The notes beneath the pieces are model-generated. The model was not told the origin of the DNA, did not search any database, and saw only the letters and a list, made by a program, of their open reading frames with translations. A stretch of 64,000 nt of DNA from Owenia fusiformis. Lineage: Eukaryota > Annelida > Polychaeta > Sabellida > Oweniidae. Location of the stretch: the NCBI GenBank assembly GCA_903813345.2, contig CAIIXF020000009.1, positions 6,628,030-6,692,029 of the forward strand. Reading direction: 5' to 3'. Made by a program: the position numbers and the translations under genes. Of this stretch, positions 1 to 13,532 are shown in pieces; position 1 is the first letter of the stretch; the number at the start of each line of letters is the position of its first letter.

Positions 1-1352
1 AGAGAACTGTTTTTTTAACTTTAATTATCATTGCAATGATTTATTCAAAATTGAAACAGAACTACTTCTAAAACAATTCAAGTTAGCCACAGTCGCATTG
101 GTATGGTTGAAAGCCACGCCTTCTCCATCCGTATCATTCTTGGACAATGGACAAGATCTATGATCTACGCAGCAAGGATTCGGAGAGGTGCTATGAGTAT
201 CAGAATGGGGTCCGAGTTGACCAGTGTGAACGTACCATATATTGATAACACAATATAGCCTACTATACAATGCTTCTGTTGAGTTTTGTTCGAATAGATC
301 ATTGATCATAAATTCAAGGTAGAATCAAAAATAATAGGTAACTTTTCAAAATAAGATTCTCAGTTTAAAAACATGTTGTCACCATCTGATATGATTTGAT
401 GTATAATATTTTAGAGGTTATGCATTTTTGATAGAGAGAACATATTAGGATTTTTACTTATTAAATCTCTATCTTTATTCTATTTTATATCTCTATTCTA
501 TCTTTATTTCATATACAAAACCTTATATACTTAACAAAGAATATGTTATTTTTTAAATCACAAATTGCTTTATTACAGACGCTGGGGTCACCAAATTAAT
601 GGAAAGATGCATTGAGCAATAGCAATGCTGATTCCTGCGCAAAATTGTTTCATTGTACAGTAAGCCATTTGAGATTTCTCTGGATCACGGACAAAGTCCA
701 TCATATATACGTATATCATCTATACCCATATCACTCTTGTAGCTCCTCAAAATTGTCCCCTCAAATCTCAGCTGTAAATGTACACAGTATTTACATATTT
801 AATTTGGTAGTCTTCATTTTATTTTAAAAGCACACATAATTGCGAGTATTCAAAGTTAAAGACAAACAAGAGAATAAATTATCGTACACTTAGTGTACTA
901 AATGTATAATCAAATTTCAAAATTAATATATCTTTTCGCAAAATGAATAACCTGAGGATATCGCCACGATATACTCCGGAAAACCAATATGCGGATAAGA
1001 TAAGATGATGCGGATGATATTGTTACGATACTCCTCTTGTTGATTTCCCGCCAAATTGAACTATACAAGATGACATTTATTTTCCAATAATATTATACAT
1101 TAGGTCACTATTAGTAAGAAGTGTAGGATAATAAGAACATCTTATGATTTTTTCAGAATAGCATTTCAATCTGCTCGGTGATATTGATATATGCACCCGT
1201 TCAATTCCCTCACTCGTGCAAATATCAATATCATCTCGTAGATGAAAATAATATTCGTCAAAATAATGGGATATCCTATAATTATAGTAGAGCCGTCGCT
1301 TGATTCAAATTTCAAATTCAGATGAACGAAACTAAAAAGGAATCAAACTCAC
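1..1352. other. Left-edge noncoding stretch with one dispersed repeat
   Basis: This is probably intron of the astacin-MAM gene, because the MAM domain is incomplete at 1353 and must continue past the left edge. I could not identify the next MAM exon here. The only structure seen is the repeat at about 940-1280. A minus-strand open stretch at 28-309 is not recognised. Confidence 0.4.
940..1280. repeat. Dispersed palindromic repeat, copy 1
   Basis: It shares the opening AAAATGAATAACC(T/G)GAGGATATCG and the later block CTCGGTGATATTGATATA with 5393-5605, in the same order and orientation. It is rich in the self-complementary GGATATCC/CGATATACTCCGG type of motif and ends near GGATATCCT. It looks like a non-autonomous mobile element. 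I saw no coding capacity or certain target duplication. Confidence 0.6.
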
Positions 1353-4300
1353 CGAAAATGTCTTGCCAGTTGCTTTATTAGCAGGTATTGAAACCCTTCC
1401 ATTGTGCCATTTGTTGCCTTGGTCAGCCTCAGCTCTCCACACTTCCTCCACGGCTTTACCATTCACCAGATTTACTACTATAGAACCTACATGGAATTCA
1501 TTGTCTTCTTTTTCATCCTCTGACCACATATGATACCAAAAGTCTAGACATTTGGCACCCTTCGACAAGGCTGGAGAATCCAATTTGAATGTGTTTCCGT
1601 AGTTTGATGACGCTTCGGTATACATGTAATAACCTATGTATAGAGATATTGCACCATGTTAAATTCACTCAAAAAGTATATACAAACATTCATTGTAACA
1701 TTAGTAAACGATATAAAATATGAAAAAAATTAAGACCATTTTCCAAATGGGAGAAGGGTAGTTGAACATGTTACTATCTTTTGATTTCAAAAGCTTATAC
1801 CCAAATCCCAAATTTTGTAAGTCTGTTTTCCAATTCGACATTGGGTATTTGTGTATATTTTCTCCTCGGTTTATAAGATTTGAATTGTGACATTTAATAT
1901 TTCATTTACATCGATAAAGATAATCAGGCTTTAGCGTGTGAACCAGGGAGTTGATTCAATTAAATCTTTGATAGTGTTTTGCGAAGTCATATCGAAGATG
2001 TACCTTTGCCTGATGTATGGTCAGAATCAGGTCCTGTTTTACCACTATCAGTTTTTCCTGTGTGTCTTATCCAAGCAACAGCACCAGCCACATCGGAAAA
2101 CCCACAAGTGTCTTTATCAAAGTTGCAATCAACAGTGGCTTTTTTCCCTACCAAACAATAGTAAGTCAAAACAATACAACACATCTACAATTAAGTATAA
2201 TTTGATTTTAAAAATTTCGCACAAACTATAATTTCAATAACATGTAACGTATCTCAATCTAACGTTAGCCAATCTTGGTGATTCTAATTTAGATCGGGTT
2301 CCTATACATGTCATGTAAAAATATAAATCTGGACATCTTGTTCTATAATCGGGCTTGTTTGGACAAATCGCGGTTATTTTCTAGAATATCAGAAAAATCG
2401 GGAGAAAATCTGGTTTGTTAAAAATAAATCGGGAAAAACAGGGTTTACAAAAAATAGATAAATATGGAAAATCGGGAGTTTATGACGAAAAGTCGGGGTT
2501 TTGACTAAAAATCGGATAACCATTACCAATGCGTACTAGAGAATCAATGACAGCTATTAAAACGTTACAGAAAACAAAAAGATTATCTTCAAAATGCCAA
2601 AACAGTCATGTGTTTAAAAAACCAATGGGTGCTATTGTAAAGCAGCACAAATACATATTAGCGAATAAGTAACTGCCATTTAGAACCCAAATGGGGGCTA
2701 TTGAATTTCCACGTAGGGAATCGCTAAGTGCGACTAAAAAATAACAAGAACTTATACAGTAAAGCTCCACCAGGGCATATCATACGAGGGAATCACTAAG
2801 AACTACTAACTTAAAGGCTATAATCGAGGCTAGTAATGCACTACTAAGGTATATAAGGGATTTGCTGTATAGAAACCTGGAAGCACATAATTGCAGTATA
2901 CCAACTGTAGTGGTCGATGTTATACATCAGATTAAAGCTTTGGAGACATGGTTTCATATAACAATAAAATATGACAATGGCATTTCATATTAAAAATAAA
3001 ATTTGTACTGTATGTAAAGAAGGGAGAGCTTAACAGATACAATTACGTCACTTGCGTACCACCTTCATTTGCGCAACTTCTCAATAGTTAGTTTTCAAAA
3101 ATAACATCGATGTAAGCATATTCATTACACCTTTCTTTATCATGATCCAAAATAACAAGCTTTGATATCAATCAAATGCCAGAAATTAACATAATATTAT
3201 TTGAAGCGTGTTTCGAAAATTTTGAAACAGACATTGTTTGTCTGCCGATTTGGCCAGTCAAGACGATACGTCTTCTCAATACAGATTAATATGACAGACA
3301 TGTGTCTTCTTTGAACCCTGGGGTTATCCCCCCTGATGGTGCTTTCATTTGCTGTCAATATCATCAAAATCCAAACTAAAGTATTCGAGATATCACTAAA
3401 GGGGACTTTCTAGATCTTAATAGGGACAAGATTGCAGTTGCCATGGACACAAGAATACCCTGGTTTTAGTCCCATGGGTATGGCCTAATTATGTATCATT
3501 TTGGATACCAGAGATCATTAGCTATAAAATGATATATAAATTGTGACTTCATTCTGGGGGTGCTCCGAAAAATGCTAAAAAAACATTGGCCCCCGGAGCA
3601 TAGATGTTGGCCAGTGGCCAGATCGTTTTGTAGAGGAATATTTAATGAGCTACTGATCCTACTGCAAAATATTCTGACCGGGATCTATGCCCCGGAGTAT
3701 AAATCTGAACTTGACAGGTGAGGGCTTCCACTTTTGTCACTGTGTGTCATTTACAACATAACAAACATTACACAGAGAGCTTCAATAATGAACACAATCA
3801 ACTCCTTCCCTCTATGTCAAAACGTGTACCTTTAGGCATTGGGCCTGGTGTTGTAGTGGTTGGAGGGGCGGGCGTGGTTGGTGTTGTGAAGTCTATTTTA
3901 ACTACTCCTTTACATCCATACAATATCCTAACTTTGTTGATATCTACAGGACTCAACTGGGTTCTTTGTCCAATATACGTTGATCCTTCTTTTAATGTAG
4001 GTATTATGGTGGGATACTGCCAATCCTAGTTTTGTGAAAACATTTTATTGATCAGTGGTAATTGTTTTCTTTAAAGCATTTATTAGTTGATTAACTGACA
4101 TTGCCAGAAATTACAGATAGTTACTAACATATATATTCTAATCAAATGTATGTAAATATGTACCTTTGCAAATGCACTTTTACTGTAATGCATGATGCTG
4201 TTATAGTCATATGGCATTTCAAGATGATTAATATTCGATTCTTTAAATTTGTTGAAATTTCCAGCATGGCCTAAAAATGAGCATTGTATCATCATTAAAG

Positions 4301-7300
4301 CTACATAAAATCATTTTATCTATAATTTAAAGCGCTTAAAATAATGAAAACAACTATGTTTATACAGGGTGTCAAATAAGTCCTGTCCCCCCTGCAACAG
4401 CTAAAACCTTAAGAGACGGTACCTAGTGTGATATACCATTGGAAAGATTATCAAAAGTTATGTAACTCACCAACTCTCAAGTCTTTTGGATGAAATTTAC
4501 TTATATATTTATGATGTCTTTTATAGTTAACGAACCCTCCTTTAAGTAGCTTTTTTGCTTCAAAATGACAAGGATATAACCTCAGAAATACGTCAAAAAG
4601 TTAATCTTTTTCGCATTTCACTTGTTACAAAAAGGTTTTCACCACTTTCCTTGCACCTCTATTTTCTACACATCTAACCCTATCCAGAAATTGGTTAAAT
4701 TCCTCGCCATAAACGTATCTAGTCATCTTTTGGTCCCTTGACCTTTCTTATACCCGATTCTTAAAATCCTGCCAAATACGCCAAATCCCCATGTTTCTAG
4801 GCATATGGTCACCTCAATTGATACAATGTAAAAATTTGTGAGATTGATTGACATGTGTCAGATATATGCCAATCAATCTAACTTTGGAAGACCTTTCCAA
4901 TGATATATCACGCTTAGTACCAAATATCTTGGTTTTGGCTGTAGAGGGGGGGGGGACTTATTTGACACCCTGTATATATAAGGAAATGTAAGACAGAAAA
5001 TGTATTTTGACTCAAAAATGAAGAAAAATATCTTCGCTTGGTTTTGGATTGAACCTACTCAACCCAAGTAAAAGTCAAGCTTGATAACCACTACATGACC
5101 ATGCTAACTGGTTATGGTTGACTAATTCCTTCATATATGTAGTTTATATATTTCATATATGTCATATTACTCAACGACAATGATTAGAAAATACTCAATA
5201 TCATACCAATTATTTTAGATTGCATATTTGGGTATTTTAAAATTTTGGAATTAGCGATGTTTTTCATTTCCTGCTAAACATAGTTCAACATGCAATGATG
5301 TCTTTTATCTATTAGCTTTTAGATTTATGATGAGCACACACCCCTTGATACGACTAATTATCCTACATTTAAATAAATTTGATATCTATTGGCAAAATGA
5401 ATAACCGGAGGATATCGCCACGATATACTCCGGAAAACCAATATGCGGAGGATATCGTGACGATATACTCCGCAAAACCCAATATGCGGAGGATTTACTC
5501 GGTGATATTGATATATACACTCGTTCGCTTTGCTCTCTCGTGCAGATATCAATATCACATCGTAAATAAAAATGATATTCCTCAAAATTATAGGATATCC
5601 TGTAGAATCAGTTTTTGTATGTATCGCTGCCTAAACGGGTACATTTAGACTAGAATAATGCAAATACATTAAGTATATCGTTTACCTTCTTTTATATTTG
5701 CCCAGTTGATGCTGATGTACCTATCCCTATCGGCTCTACTTTGTTCATGCCAGAATCCTAATGTATGGAGGAGTTCGTGCATAATTGTACCCTTTCTTAC
5801 ACATCCCTTACTGATGGAAATGGGTTGCTCTTTTCCTGCGACACCAACCCTTGAGTAACATCTGAAAGAGTGATATCGATAGCTACAGTAGTGTACATAA
5901 TAAAACTACCAACATGAAAGGTATTTGATGATATTAAATTCTTCAAGATGTTCAAGCCAATATGAGTAACACTCTTGGTTATCCATTACATTGTATTTTG
6001 ATGTCAATAAGTTGCCGCCTAAATTTGTTTTAACACAAGACATACGGACACATTTACTCACCCTCCAATGGGTGAAATCTTAACATAATCTTTATCAATT
6101 GTCCTCTGCTTAAATGAAATGCAGTTAGTCCCTTTGAATGCTGTAGCCATTGTTATTTCCTCCATTGCCGCTTTGATGACATCAAGCTCCCAACGTTCTA
6201 AATATAAATACATGGATATAATGTAAAGATTTTCTAAAGATTCACTATTTACCAAATCGCTAACTACATACCAAGCGTTCGTTTTATTGTCAATGCTGAT
6301 CAACTTACCATATGAAGAGTCAATTACATAAGGCACCACACCATTCGGCCATCTTGAGTCTTTATTGGTCATAGCATTTTTAAATTTCCCTTCCTAGAAA
6401 ACATCATTAGATTAGTAGACTTCCTTAAAAAGCTTCCCATCAAAGTTGGGAGATTTGTTAGACTAAGATCCATCATCATTATAGTGCATATACTTACAAG
6501 TATCAACATTTGACAGGTTATACTCATTTGTAGCCTTGCCCAAGTCGGCCTCTTTTATTTATTTTGATTTCTATTATGACCGGTCATAATTCAAGATCAG
6601 ACAAGTAAAAATACCGACTTAGGCAAGGCTAATTCATTTGATATTTCCAACATAGAACATAAAATAGAGTTAACGACTGGGCATCACCCTTTTCAGGTTA
6701 AGTGGGTAGACATTTTCTCACAACTCTGGAGATATTCCATCCAACTCAATGAAATTATTAACAATAAGCCCATATCGGTTATAAGCGAAATAATAAGATT
6801 CTGTTATTATTGCCATAGGAGTGACAATTTGTGGTTTTTAGGTTCAAATATTCCACCACTTTGTCGAACAAACTGATCACTGCGCAAGCAATCAGTCAGG
6901 TACTTATGGTTATTTTATACCTCCAGTTTTGAGCTTTTTATGATTTAGGCAAATAGCAGTTGTCTGTATTATGATTCTGATATACTTCAATAATTAATTA
7001 TGTATTATTTTATCACAAGTACTGTAAAACTAAAACAATGACGAGGGACAGAAATATCTATTACATGATGTACCTCCGTTTCCGTTATGCGTTTCAAATC
7101 TTCCGGAAGAATATCATCTACAAATAAAAGAATATAACTGTACGTATTAATCGCATATGTATATGTGTCTAAAACTAAATATAGCCTTCCACAATTGCAA
7201 GTGAAAGTAGCTGACCATCTATTGCTGAGATATTGAAGCTATAAATGTATATTTCAAAGTCAGTAAATGTTTTAAAACACAATAGCAAGACAAGAAAACT

Positions 7301-8922
7301 ATGAATTTTGAACTGATTTTTGATTTTCAAAAGTATTAGGTTTAAATACTCATAAGCACATGACAATAGCTGATCAGTTCTGTAATATGTCTCTCAATAT
7401 ATTCTATTTGGGTTACAAATCACATAACATTGGTCAAATAAATGTTTTGGTGTAGTTCAAAACCCAATCGTTAGAGTTTAAAAAAGAAAGACCTTTTATT
7501 TTATAGGTAAATTGAAATTATTTCAACCATCGAAGTCCTTAATTTCACCATTCAGATTCTACAACGGACTGAAAACGAGGTTTTCCAATTGAATGAACCA
7601 GCATTTTAGAAAGAGGGAAATTTCCCGTTTCAAAAATGAAATGCCCGCGTGCTGAAGAAAAACCAGTTCGGCGGTGCTTGAAAACAATGGTTTTTACAGA
7701 AGAATATAATATTGAGGTAAGATTATTTTGTCAGAATTACGTGTCTCAATTTTGTGTTTTGTAGTTTGATGAAAAGTGACTATGATTTTATCCAAAGTAT
7801 GCCACTGAACTGCTTCTTGTCCATTTACTTTACGTAAAGGTGGAATAAGAACACCACCCGTCCGGTGTCCAGTTTAGGCAAACCTACATTCTCAGAGTCA
7901 TGAATACCTTCCGTCGAGTGTATAATCTAAACAAAGTAGTTATGAAACTATACCATAGAATAATTAAGAACGTATATATACTGTTTTTGAAGAGGTTAGT
8001 CAATGCTTATTGGCACAATGCATAAATGAAATAAAAAAAATCATAAAAAAAAGAAGTGCATGTATGTACTTACCTTCATCATCATCTCGTTTATCTGAAA
8101 AGATATAGAAACGGATTGAAATATTAACGAAGAATAAATTTAGTTGCCCGAAGGTTGTAGTGTTCATTCTTTTTATGAATTAGTGCACTTTTTATTTACT
8201 TGATTTTATGACAATCGTTAGTATATTTAAAATCAAACTAACGAGGTTTCTATTCTGTGACGTTAATCATACATGCCTTACCTTCAGTATTATCTGGATT
8301 TCCTTTTCCTTTTTCGATTTCATTTTCCTCTTCTGATTCGCTCTCATTTATATTCTTTTCCAAATGCAACAAACATTAATACATTAATTCAATAGTTATT
8401 AGTTTTATCGAGGTTACTGGGGACATACCCAGTGCGAATAAAGAAATTTGAATGTCATGTACTCAACTAAGTTTTAACAAATATCATGTCTAAATAACAA
8501 TAATGCTCTGATTTTATACATGAAATGTTTTAAATATTCCACATATTGTCCGATTTAAGTGTTTTTGGATAAAACCTCTATAAACACTTACTTTTCTAGA
8601 AACGAAAATATCGAGACAATGAATTAACAAGACAAAATGTCACCAAATGCAAATGGTTGAACTACGATTTAATGCGAACAATCGAGCTCCAATCGTCAGT
8701 TACAATTAGTGTTGAGTGTAATGTCCACGATTCTTGGTGGTGACATAAAGAGTGTTTCAAGTAATGCACTCTTCATATTGATATTAAATGATAATTAGGG
8801 AACATAAAGACCTTAGACACTTCCAATGCAAGAAGTATTTTTGATTAACATACCTGTACAGGTGCAGCAAATATTTTTTGAAGTATCAATGTAACGCACA
8901 ACAAAATCCATATCAACTTCAT
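1353..8922 (-). CDS. Astacin zinc metalloprotease with MAM domain (3' end beyond left edge)
   Basis: This is a secreted astacin (M12A) endopeptidase. Exons read on the minus strand: 8922-8854, 8354-8282, 8094-8074, 7117-7074, 6393-6309, 6197-6062, 5861-5686, 4270-4164, 4025-3830, 2147-2004, 1633-1353. All junctions are GT-AG and in phase (444 codons in the window). Order: signal peptide (MKLIWILLCVTLILQ start), acidic Glu/Asp-rich propeptide, mature N-terminus near NAMTNKDSRWPNG, zinc site HELLHTLGFWHEQSRADRD (codons 5780-5741 for its core), Met-turn NSIMHY, and the four catalytic-domain Cys (GTNC, GGC, KGC, LYGC). A Thr/Pro linker then leads into a MAM domain (CNFDKDTCGF, then GKGYYMYTEAS, then CLDFWYHM). 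The MAM end lies outside the window. Odd points: a 21-bp micro-exon, and no FxGD zinc-switch motif seen in the propeptide. Likely extracellular; substrate unknown. Confidence 0.92.
4362..4975. mobile_element. Tc1/mariner-like MITE in astacin intron
   Basis: The ends are inverted copies of ACAGGGTGTCAAATAAGTCC (4364 onward) and its complement ending at 4973, next to C-rich/G-rich runs and flanked by TA. Similarity of the arms continues inward for tens of bases (ACCATTGGAAAG against CTTTCCAATG). No ORF is present, so it is non-autonomous. The TA duplication and the CAGGGTGTC end suggest the Tc1/mariner group, which is an inference from the ends alone. Confidence 0.8.
5393..5605. repeat. Dispersed palindromic repeat, copy 2
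   Basis: Second copy of the 940-1280 repeat, shorter by about 130 bp in the middle. It contains two near-identical GGATATCG(C/T)(C/G)ACGATATACTCCG blocks in tandem. It lies in the astacin intron between the exons ending at 5686 and 4270. Confidence 0.6.
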
Positions 8923-9364
8923 CTTTAAATTCTATGCTCCAGAAAAATTTCCCTTATGGATATGATATGCAAATGCCAAGTGAAATAGCACATACAATGG
9001 CGGAGTCTTTTATTCCCTATGGTAAATTCTGCTAAGTACATTAAAATAACTTTGTTATTAAATAATATAACAATTACGTCAATACTATTGTACAAGAACA
9101 ATGTAGATTAATCGTAAGATGTAATGGTCCTACACACCTTGAATTATATCTCTTTGTTTCGCAATTCAATTTAGTTTCCATCCTTGATGATAATTATAAA
9201 GCTCATACAAAGGATATTTTCAATGTGATTAAGTTTAATTACTTATGCTTAATACCTAAATGATTTAAATAATTGGAAATATAATATACTTCTCGTATGT
9301 ATATAAATTAATACAAGACAACACCTGGAAATATTTCAGAAAAATGACATGACTTTCACGAATA
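8923..9364. other. Probable 5' flank of astacin gene
   Basis: AT-rich sequence upstream of the astacin start codon. It must hold the 5' UTR and promoter, but I see no convincing TATA box or other motif. Confidence 0.3.
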
Positions 9365-9895
9365 CAGATGCATGATACAAGAGTTTATCCATTACAGATT
9401 CATGACACAAGAGTTTAGCCAATACAGATTCATGGCACAAGAGTTTAACCAATTCAGATTCATGGCACAATAGCCTAACCAATACAGATTCATAACACAA
9501 AAGTTTAGCCAATACAGATTCATGACACAAAAGTTTAGCCAATACAGATTCATGGCACAAGAGTTTAACCAATACAGATTCATGACACAAAAGTTTAACC
9601 AATTCGGATTCATGGCACAAGAGCCTAACCAATACAGATTCATAACACAAAAGTTTAACCAATTCGGATTCATGGCACAAGAGCCTAACCAATACAGATG
9701 CATGGCACAAGAGTTTAACCAATACAGATTCATGACACAAGAGTTAAACCAATACAGATTCATGACACAAGAGTTTAGCCAATACAGATTCATGACACAA
9801 AAGTTTAACTAATACAGATTCATGGCACAAGAGTTTAACCAATACAGATGCATTGCACAAAAGTTTTACCAATACAGATACATTTCATCAAAACA
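9365..9895. repeat. 30-bp minisatellite, about 17 copies
   Basis: Tandem units of about CAATACAGATTCATGGCACA plus AGAGTTTAAC, diverged by a few bases per unit. The unit is a multiple of three, so three long repetitive open frames appear on both strands. They are a by-product of the period and not genes. It lies between the astacin and sulfotransferase genes. Confidence 0.9.
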
Positions 9896-10482
9896 GATAC
9901 ATGACAATCTACTGATTGTAAAATAATGTGCTTGTCTGGAAATGTTACATACGTTGCATACGTTTTGGGAAAATGGACTTTCTATGATGATGACGATTGT
10001 CTAAAAACATAGTATTTTCGATTGTGAATACTATAATGAACATTACTAAGTAATAAAGACCTCAATTCTATGATCTATGGCGCAATATATGACCCAACAT
10101 TTTGTTCATTGTTAAAAGACCGTAATCCAGCTCTTTGGAAAAGGCCAGAATAAAATAGGAGGTCATATATTTGCCACAAATCATATAATCGAGGTATTTG
10201 TTAAGATTCTAATATGATAATCAAACCAGAAAAACAACTATTTACATTTAGGAAAAGCGGTCGTGCATACTCAAATACAGATTAGTAAATCAATTATCAT
10301 AATTGGAGGTATACGGTATTTATTAGATTTTGGGAAACGATGTAACCATGCAGTATCAATAGTAAATCGAAGCACTGTACAATCATGATGACATTTTTGT
10401 TCTAAAATTACTTAACATAACTACATGTAGGCTTCATCACGTCTAATTGGGGGAGCTCAGATTTTGAGAAAAGTGTAATCTG
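9896..10482. other. Intergenic, nothing recognised
   Basis: AT-rich sequence between the minisatellite and the stop codon of the minus-strand sulfotransferase. It should include the 3' UTR of that gene. No gene or element was seen. Confidence 0.4.
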
Positions 10483-13400
10483 TTAGTACGTAGGGTAATT
10501 CAGTGTCAGTAAAACATCCTTACAATCTTCAGTTATACTCTCAATGACTGCGTCAGGTAGATCATTCCTCCAAGAATACACAACTTTTTCTGAATTTTCA
10601 TTGCACAAAAGGTGCGGAATGGTGGAATTACAATGCATATGTTCATCCAACCACTGAACCACTTCAGTGGGAACTTCTGTTCTTCCTAGAAATCTATATA
10701 TCCTTTTTAGTTCGAGTTCCGTATGTAAAATAAGATCTTCATATTTAACCTGAAAATTAAAAGTAACAATAGAAGGGCAATAGATTGGTATAAACATATA
10801 TTGGTCTCACTTCTCACTCAGATCACCTCTCACTCAGATGTACATAATTTGAAATTGAATTTCAAATCCAATTTTGAAATAAACGATGATCAACCATCAG
10901 GAATTGCTTGTTATAAGACCCACCAAATATCTTTTTCTCTATAGTTAATTTGCTCTTTGTCAATAGCCTTAATGGCACAGAGCAAGATAACACTCAATTA
11001 TATAAATGTGTTTGATGTACTTTAAAGTGAATTTGTTAAAGGATTAAGCATTCCTTTGTTACTTACCACGATAATCTTGCTCATCTGCGTTTTATTTAAT
11101 GATTCCAAGTAATCTAGATCTACTTTGATCATATTACATAGAACCTTTGATGAGGATATGATATCATCGGATCCAAATGAATAAAAGTCACCACAACACC
11201 TATTAGATTTCCCTGGATTTCTCCCTCGTTTTCGTCTTGAGTTTTGGATTCCACGTGGGTCCCTCATGTAGAATATAATCCTGAGATCAGGGTCGTTGTG
11301 GGAAGTCTCGATCAAGGATCTTAACTCAGTTCTCAGTACTTTTGTTGCTCTTATTGGAGTTCGTTGGCAGGAGCGTTGATGTGACTCAATACATTTTGAA
11401 ATAGGTGTGAAATATCGTGGAAGAATGTGTTGTATCTCCTTATATCTATTTAATTCATCTATATTGTTGTCTGATATGTTTAGTTTATACTTAGCAGCTA
11501 TGATTGGGTTAAGGCACATGGGTTGTACAGTGTTAATAACAGCTTTAACTCTATTACAATCACTCGTATTCAAAGCAATGTCCGTAGGGAGCAGTGCAAA
11601 CTGATGCTGCCATGTCAAGTTTAGATTCATCATGCATTGGTTGTATTCGTCATCATCAATAACTGAGAATGTTGAGGTATTCGTAGCACCAAGGAACGCA
11701 TATGGTGTGATGTCTTTGTAATTACAGGTGAATAGATTTCTCAACATATCCGTTACAACTGCTCTCTCATAGTATGGTATATTCCTGGAAGAAAATTTGT
11801 CGAATCATTCAACAGAATCACTGATGTATTATGCATGGACGTGCATATTGCACAGTGTTTGGAAAACATGAATTGTAGAATTTACAATGTCGATATATCT
11901 ATATTTCATCTTTAGGTAAACTTTTCTGAGTTTAAACTCAATTTATTCTCTTGCTTCTTGAATAGATAAAATATCCCTAGAAGGACCAGGGAACGTTTGT
12001 GGAAGAGATCTGAGAATTAGTCTCCATTTCCAGCCCTATCGTTTGGGATCGTGTTTATGGTTCCTGGATCATTGGGAGGAGCGCTAGATACTGTGTTAAA
12101 CCATTGTTTGAGATAATGTTTTTTCCTTTGGACTTGTTGTACTCGTATATAAACATTATCAATGATATCTCTGCTGACCAAGTTTGAAGAATGTATCTCC
12201 CTCACACAGAAACGAGCTGCAAACCTGTCAGTTTGAAATGAAAACAATACCTTGCTGTTCCATTTGGGTACATTCGAATTGACCAGGGAGGGACAATCAC
12301 ACCATACATCTCCACATATGCCATGCCGATTGGTTCAAACCAATACACTGCATTTGGGTCTGCATGAAATATGCCACCAGCAAATGATGAGCCACTCTTC
12401 TTATAAGCCATGATTACAACATTGACATTCTGTATTGTAAGTGTTGTACTCTGAAAAATCATGGATAATGATTGATAATAGCAGTATAATAATTAAATAT
12501 CCAATAAATACAATAAATAATACTAATATGGTTAACCTTTGATAATAAAGTGAAACAATGAAGAAGTACAAAACATATTTACAATATATCTTACAATTAT
12601 ATAAAACGTATATAATGAATGATACTAACATGTTCGATAATAACAGTGTAACAATGATGATGTAAACAATATATTTACAATAAAAACTATTATATAAACC
12701 CTATATAATGAATAACACTATTTATTGGACGCCCTGTATATAATGAATACTCCTAACATGGTTAATCTTCGATAATAATGGTGTAACAATGAAGATTTCC
12801 AAAATATATTTACAAAAATGTACAAAACATATTTACAATAAAAAAGTATAAACCCTATAATGAATTCCCTAACATGTTTCAAAATAAACGTGTAACAATA
12901 AAGATGAACAAAATACAATTACGTACAATAAAACCTATAATGATTATGCTAACTAAACATGATTAATATCTATGATAATGAAAATGACATAATGATGATG
13001 TATGAAGGGCATTTACTGTAAAACCTATAATAAAATTCTTAATTTACTTAAACAGGACCTACAGTGGAGATTAATTTGTATTTAATAGAATAGAACGCTT
13101 ACGTGTACGTGTACGTGGAATTTAGATTCCAATTCAAAGAATAAAAGCATATACCTCACTATGTGCCTTTGTAATTTCTCTGATGTTTCTGTTAGACGCC
13201 AGTGTGTGTTCTTCAAAACCTGTATGGTAAGAATATAATAACGGTTTTTTATTATTACGTTGCTTTTATCTGCATAATGAAATGGAATTGACATCATGGA
13301 TTGATATTCTAACATTGACATTGAGATAAACTTTCCGTTTCTAAGCATACACCAGTTGGTTTACTTCTGAGCAAATGAAAAATTTAATTTTCATGAAATT

Positions 13401-13532
13401 ACCTAAATATAATGCAATGGATCCAAACATCGCAAGGATTATTATAGCAAGTTGTTTATTCCAAACCTTCTTCCACATTTTTATCCGATGAAACCCCATT
13501 GGGTATTTGCATTGTGATTTAAATTGAAGCAT
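10483..13532 (-). CDS. Carbohydrate sulfotransferase, type II Golgi membrane protein, 459 aa
   Basis: It transfers sulfate from PAPS to a glycan, most like the GlcNAc/Gal 6-O-sulfotransferase (CHST1/3-type) family. Exons on the minus strand: 13532-13403, 13219-13155, 12450-12251, 11784-11067, 10749-10483. Every junction is GT-AG and the phases add to 1380 nt. Order: short basic cytosolic tail, one signal-anchor helix (about residues 26-43, KQLAIIILAMFGSIALYLG), 5'-phosphosulfate loop MAYKKSGSSF followed by GGIFHADPNAVYWFEP, then 3'-phosphate motif IIFYMRDPRGIQNSR in the large exon, and a C-terminal VKYEDL...IYRFLG block. The length suits the family. A basic stretch, RRKRGR, follows the 3'-phosphate motif. 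The acceptor sugar cannot be told from sequence. An open frame at 12017-12247 lies inside intron 3 and is not part of the protein. Confidence 0.93.
12520..12990. repeat. Degenerate ~100-125-bp tandem repeat in sulfotransferase intron
   Basis: About five diverged copies of a block containing GATAATAATGGTGTAACAAT followed by GAAGATGTACAAAACATATT, spaced about 100-125 bp. It lies wholly in the intron between the 65-bp and 200-bp exons. Strongly AT-rich, with no coding potential. Confidence 0.65.

Noticed and set aside
28-309. Minus-strand ORF (IWYVHTGQLGPHSDTH...) as the missing C-terminal MAM exon
   Set aside because: It vaguely resembles the start of a MAM domain, not the end that is needed, and I see no acceptor in the right phase.
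9336-9812. Three overlapping 96-134 codon ORFs on both strands as a repeat-rich protein
   Set aside because: A 30-bp repeat keeps any open frame open. No signal peptide, splice site or family similarity.
12017-12247. Extra exon of the sulfotransferase
   Set aside because: Joining 12251 directly to 11784 keeps phase and gives continuous sequence (GTAR-NIPYYERAV). The stretch is an intron frame ending in a stop.
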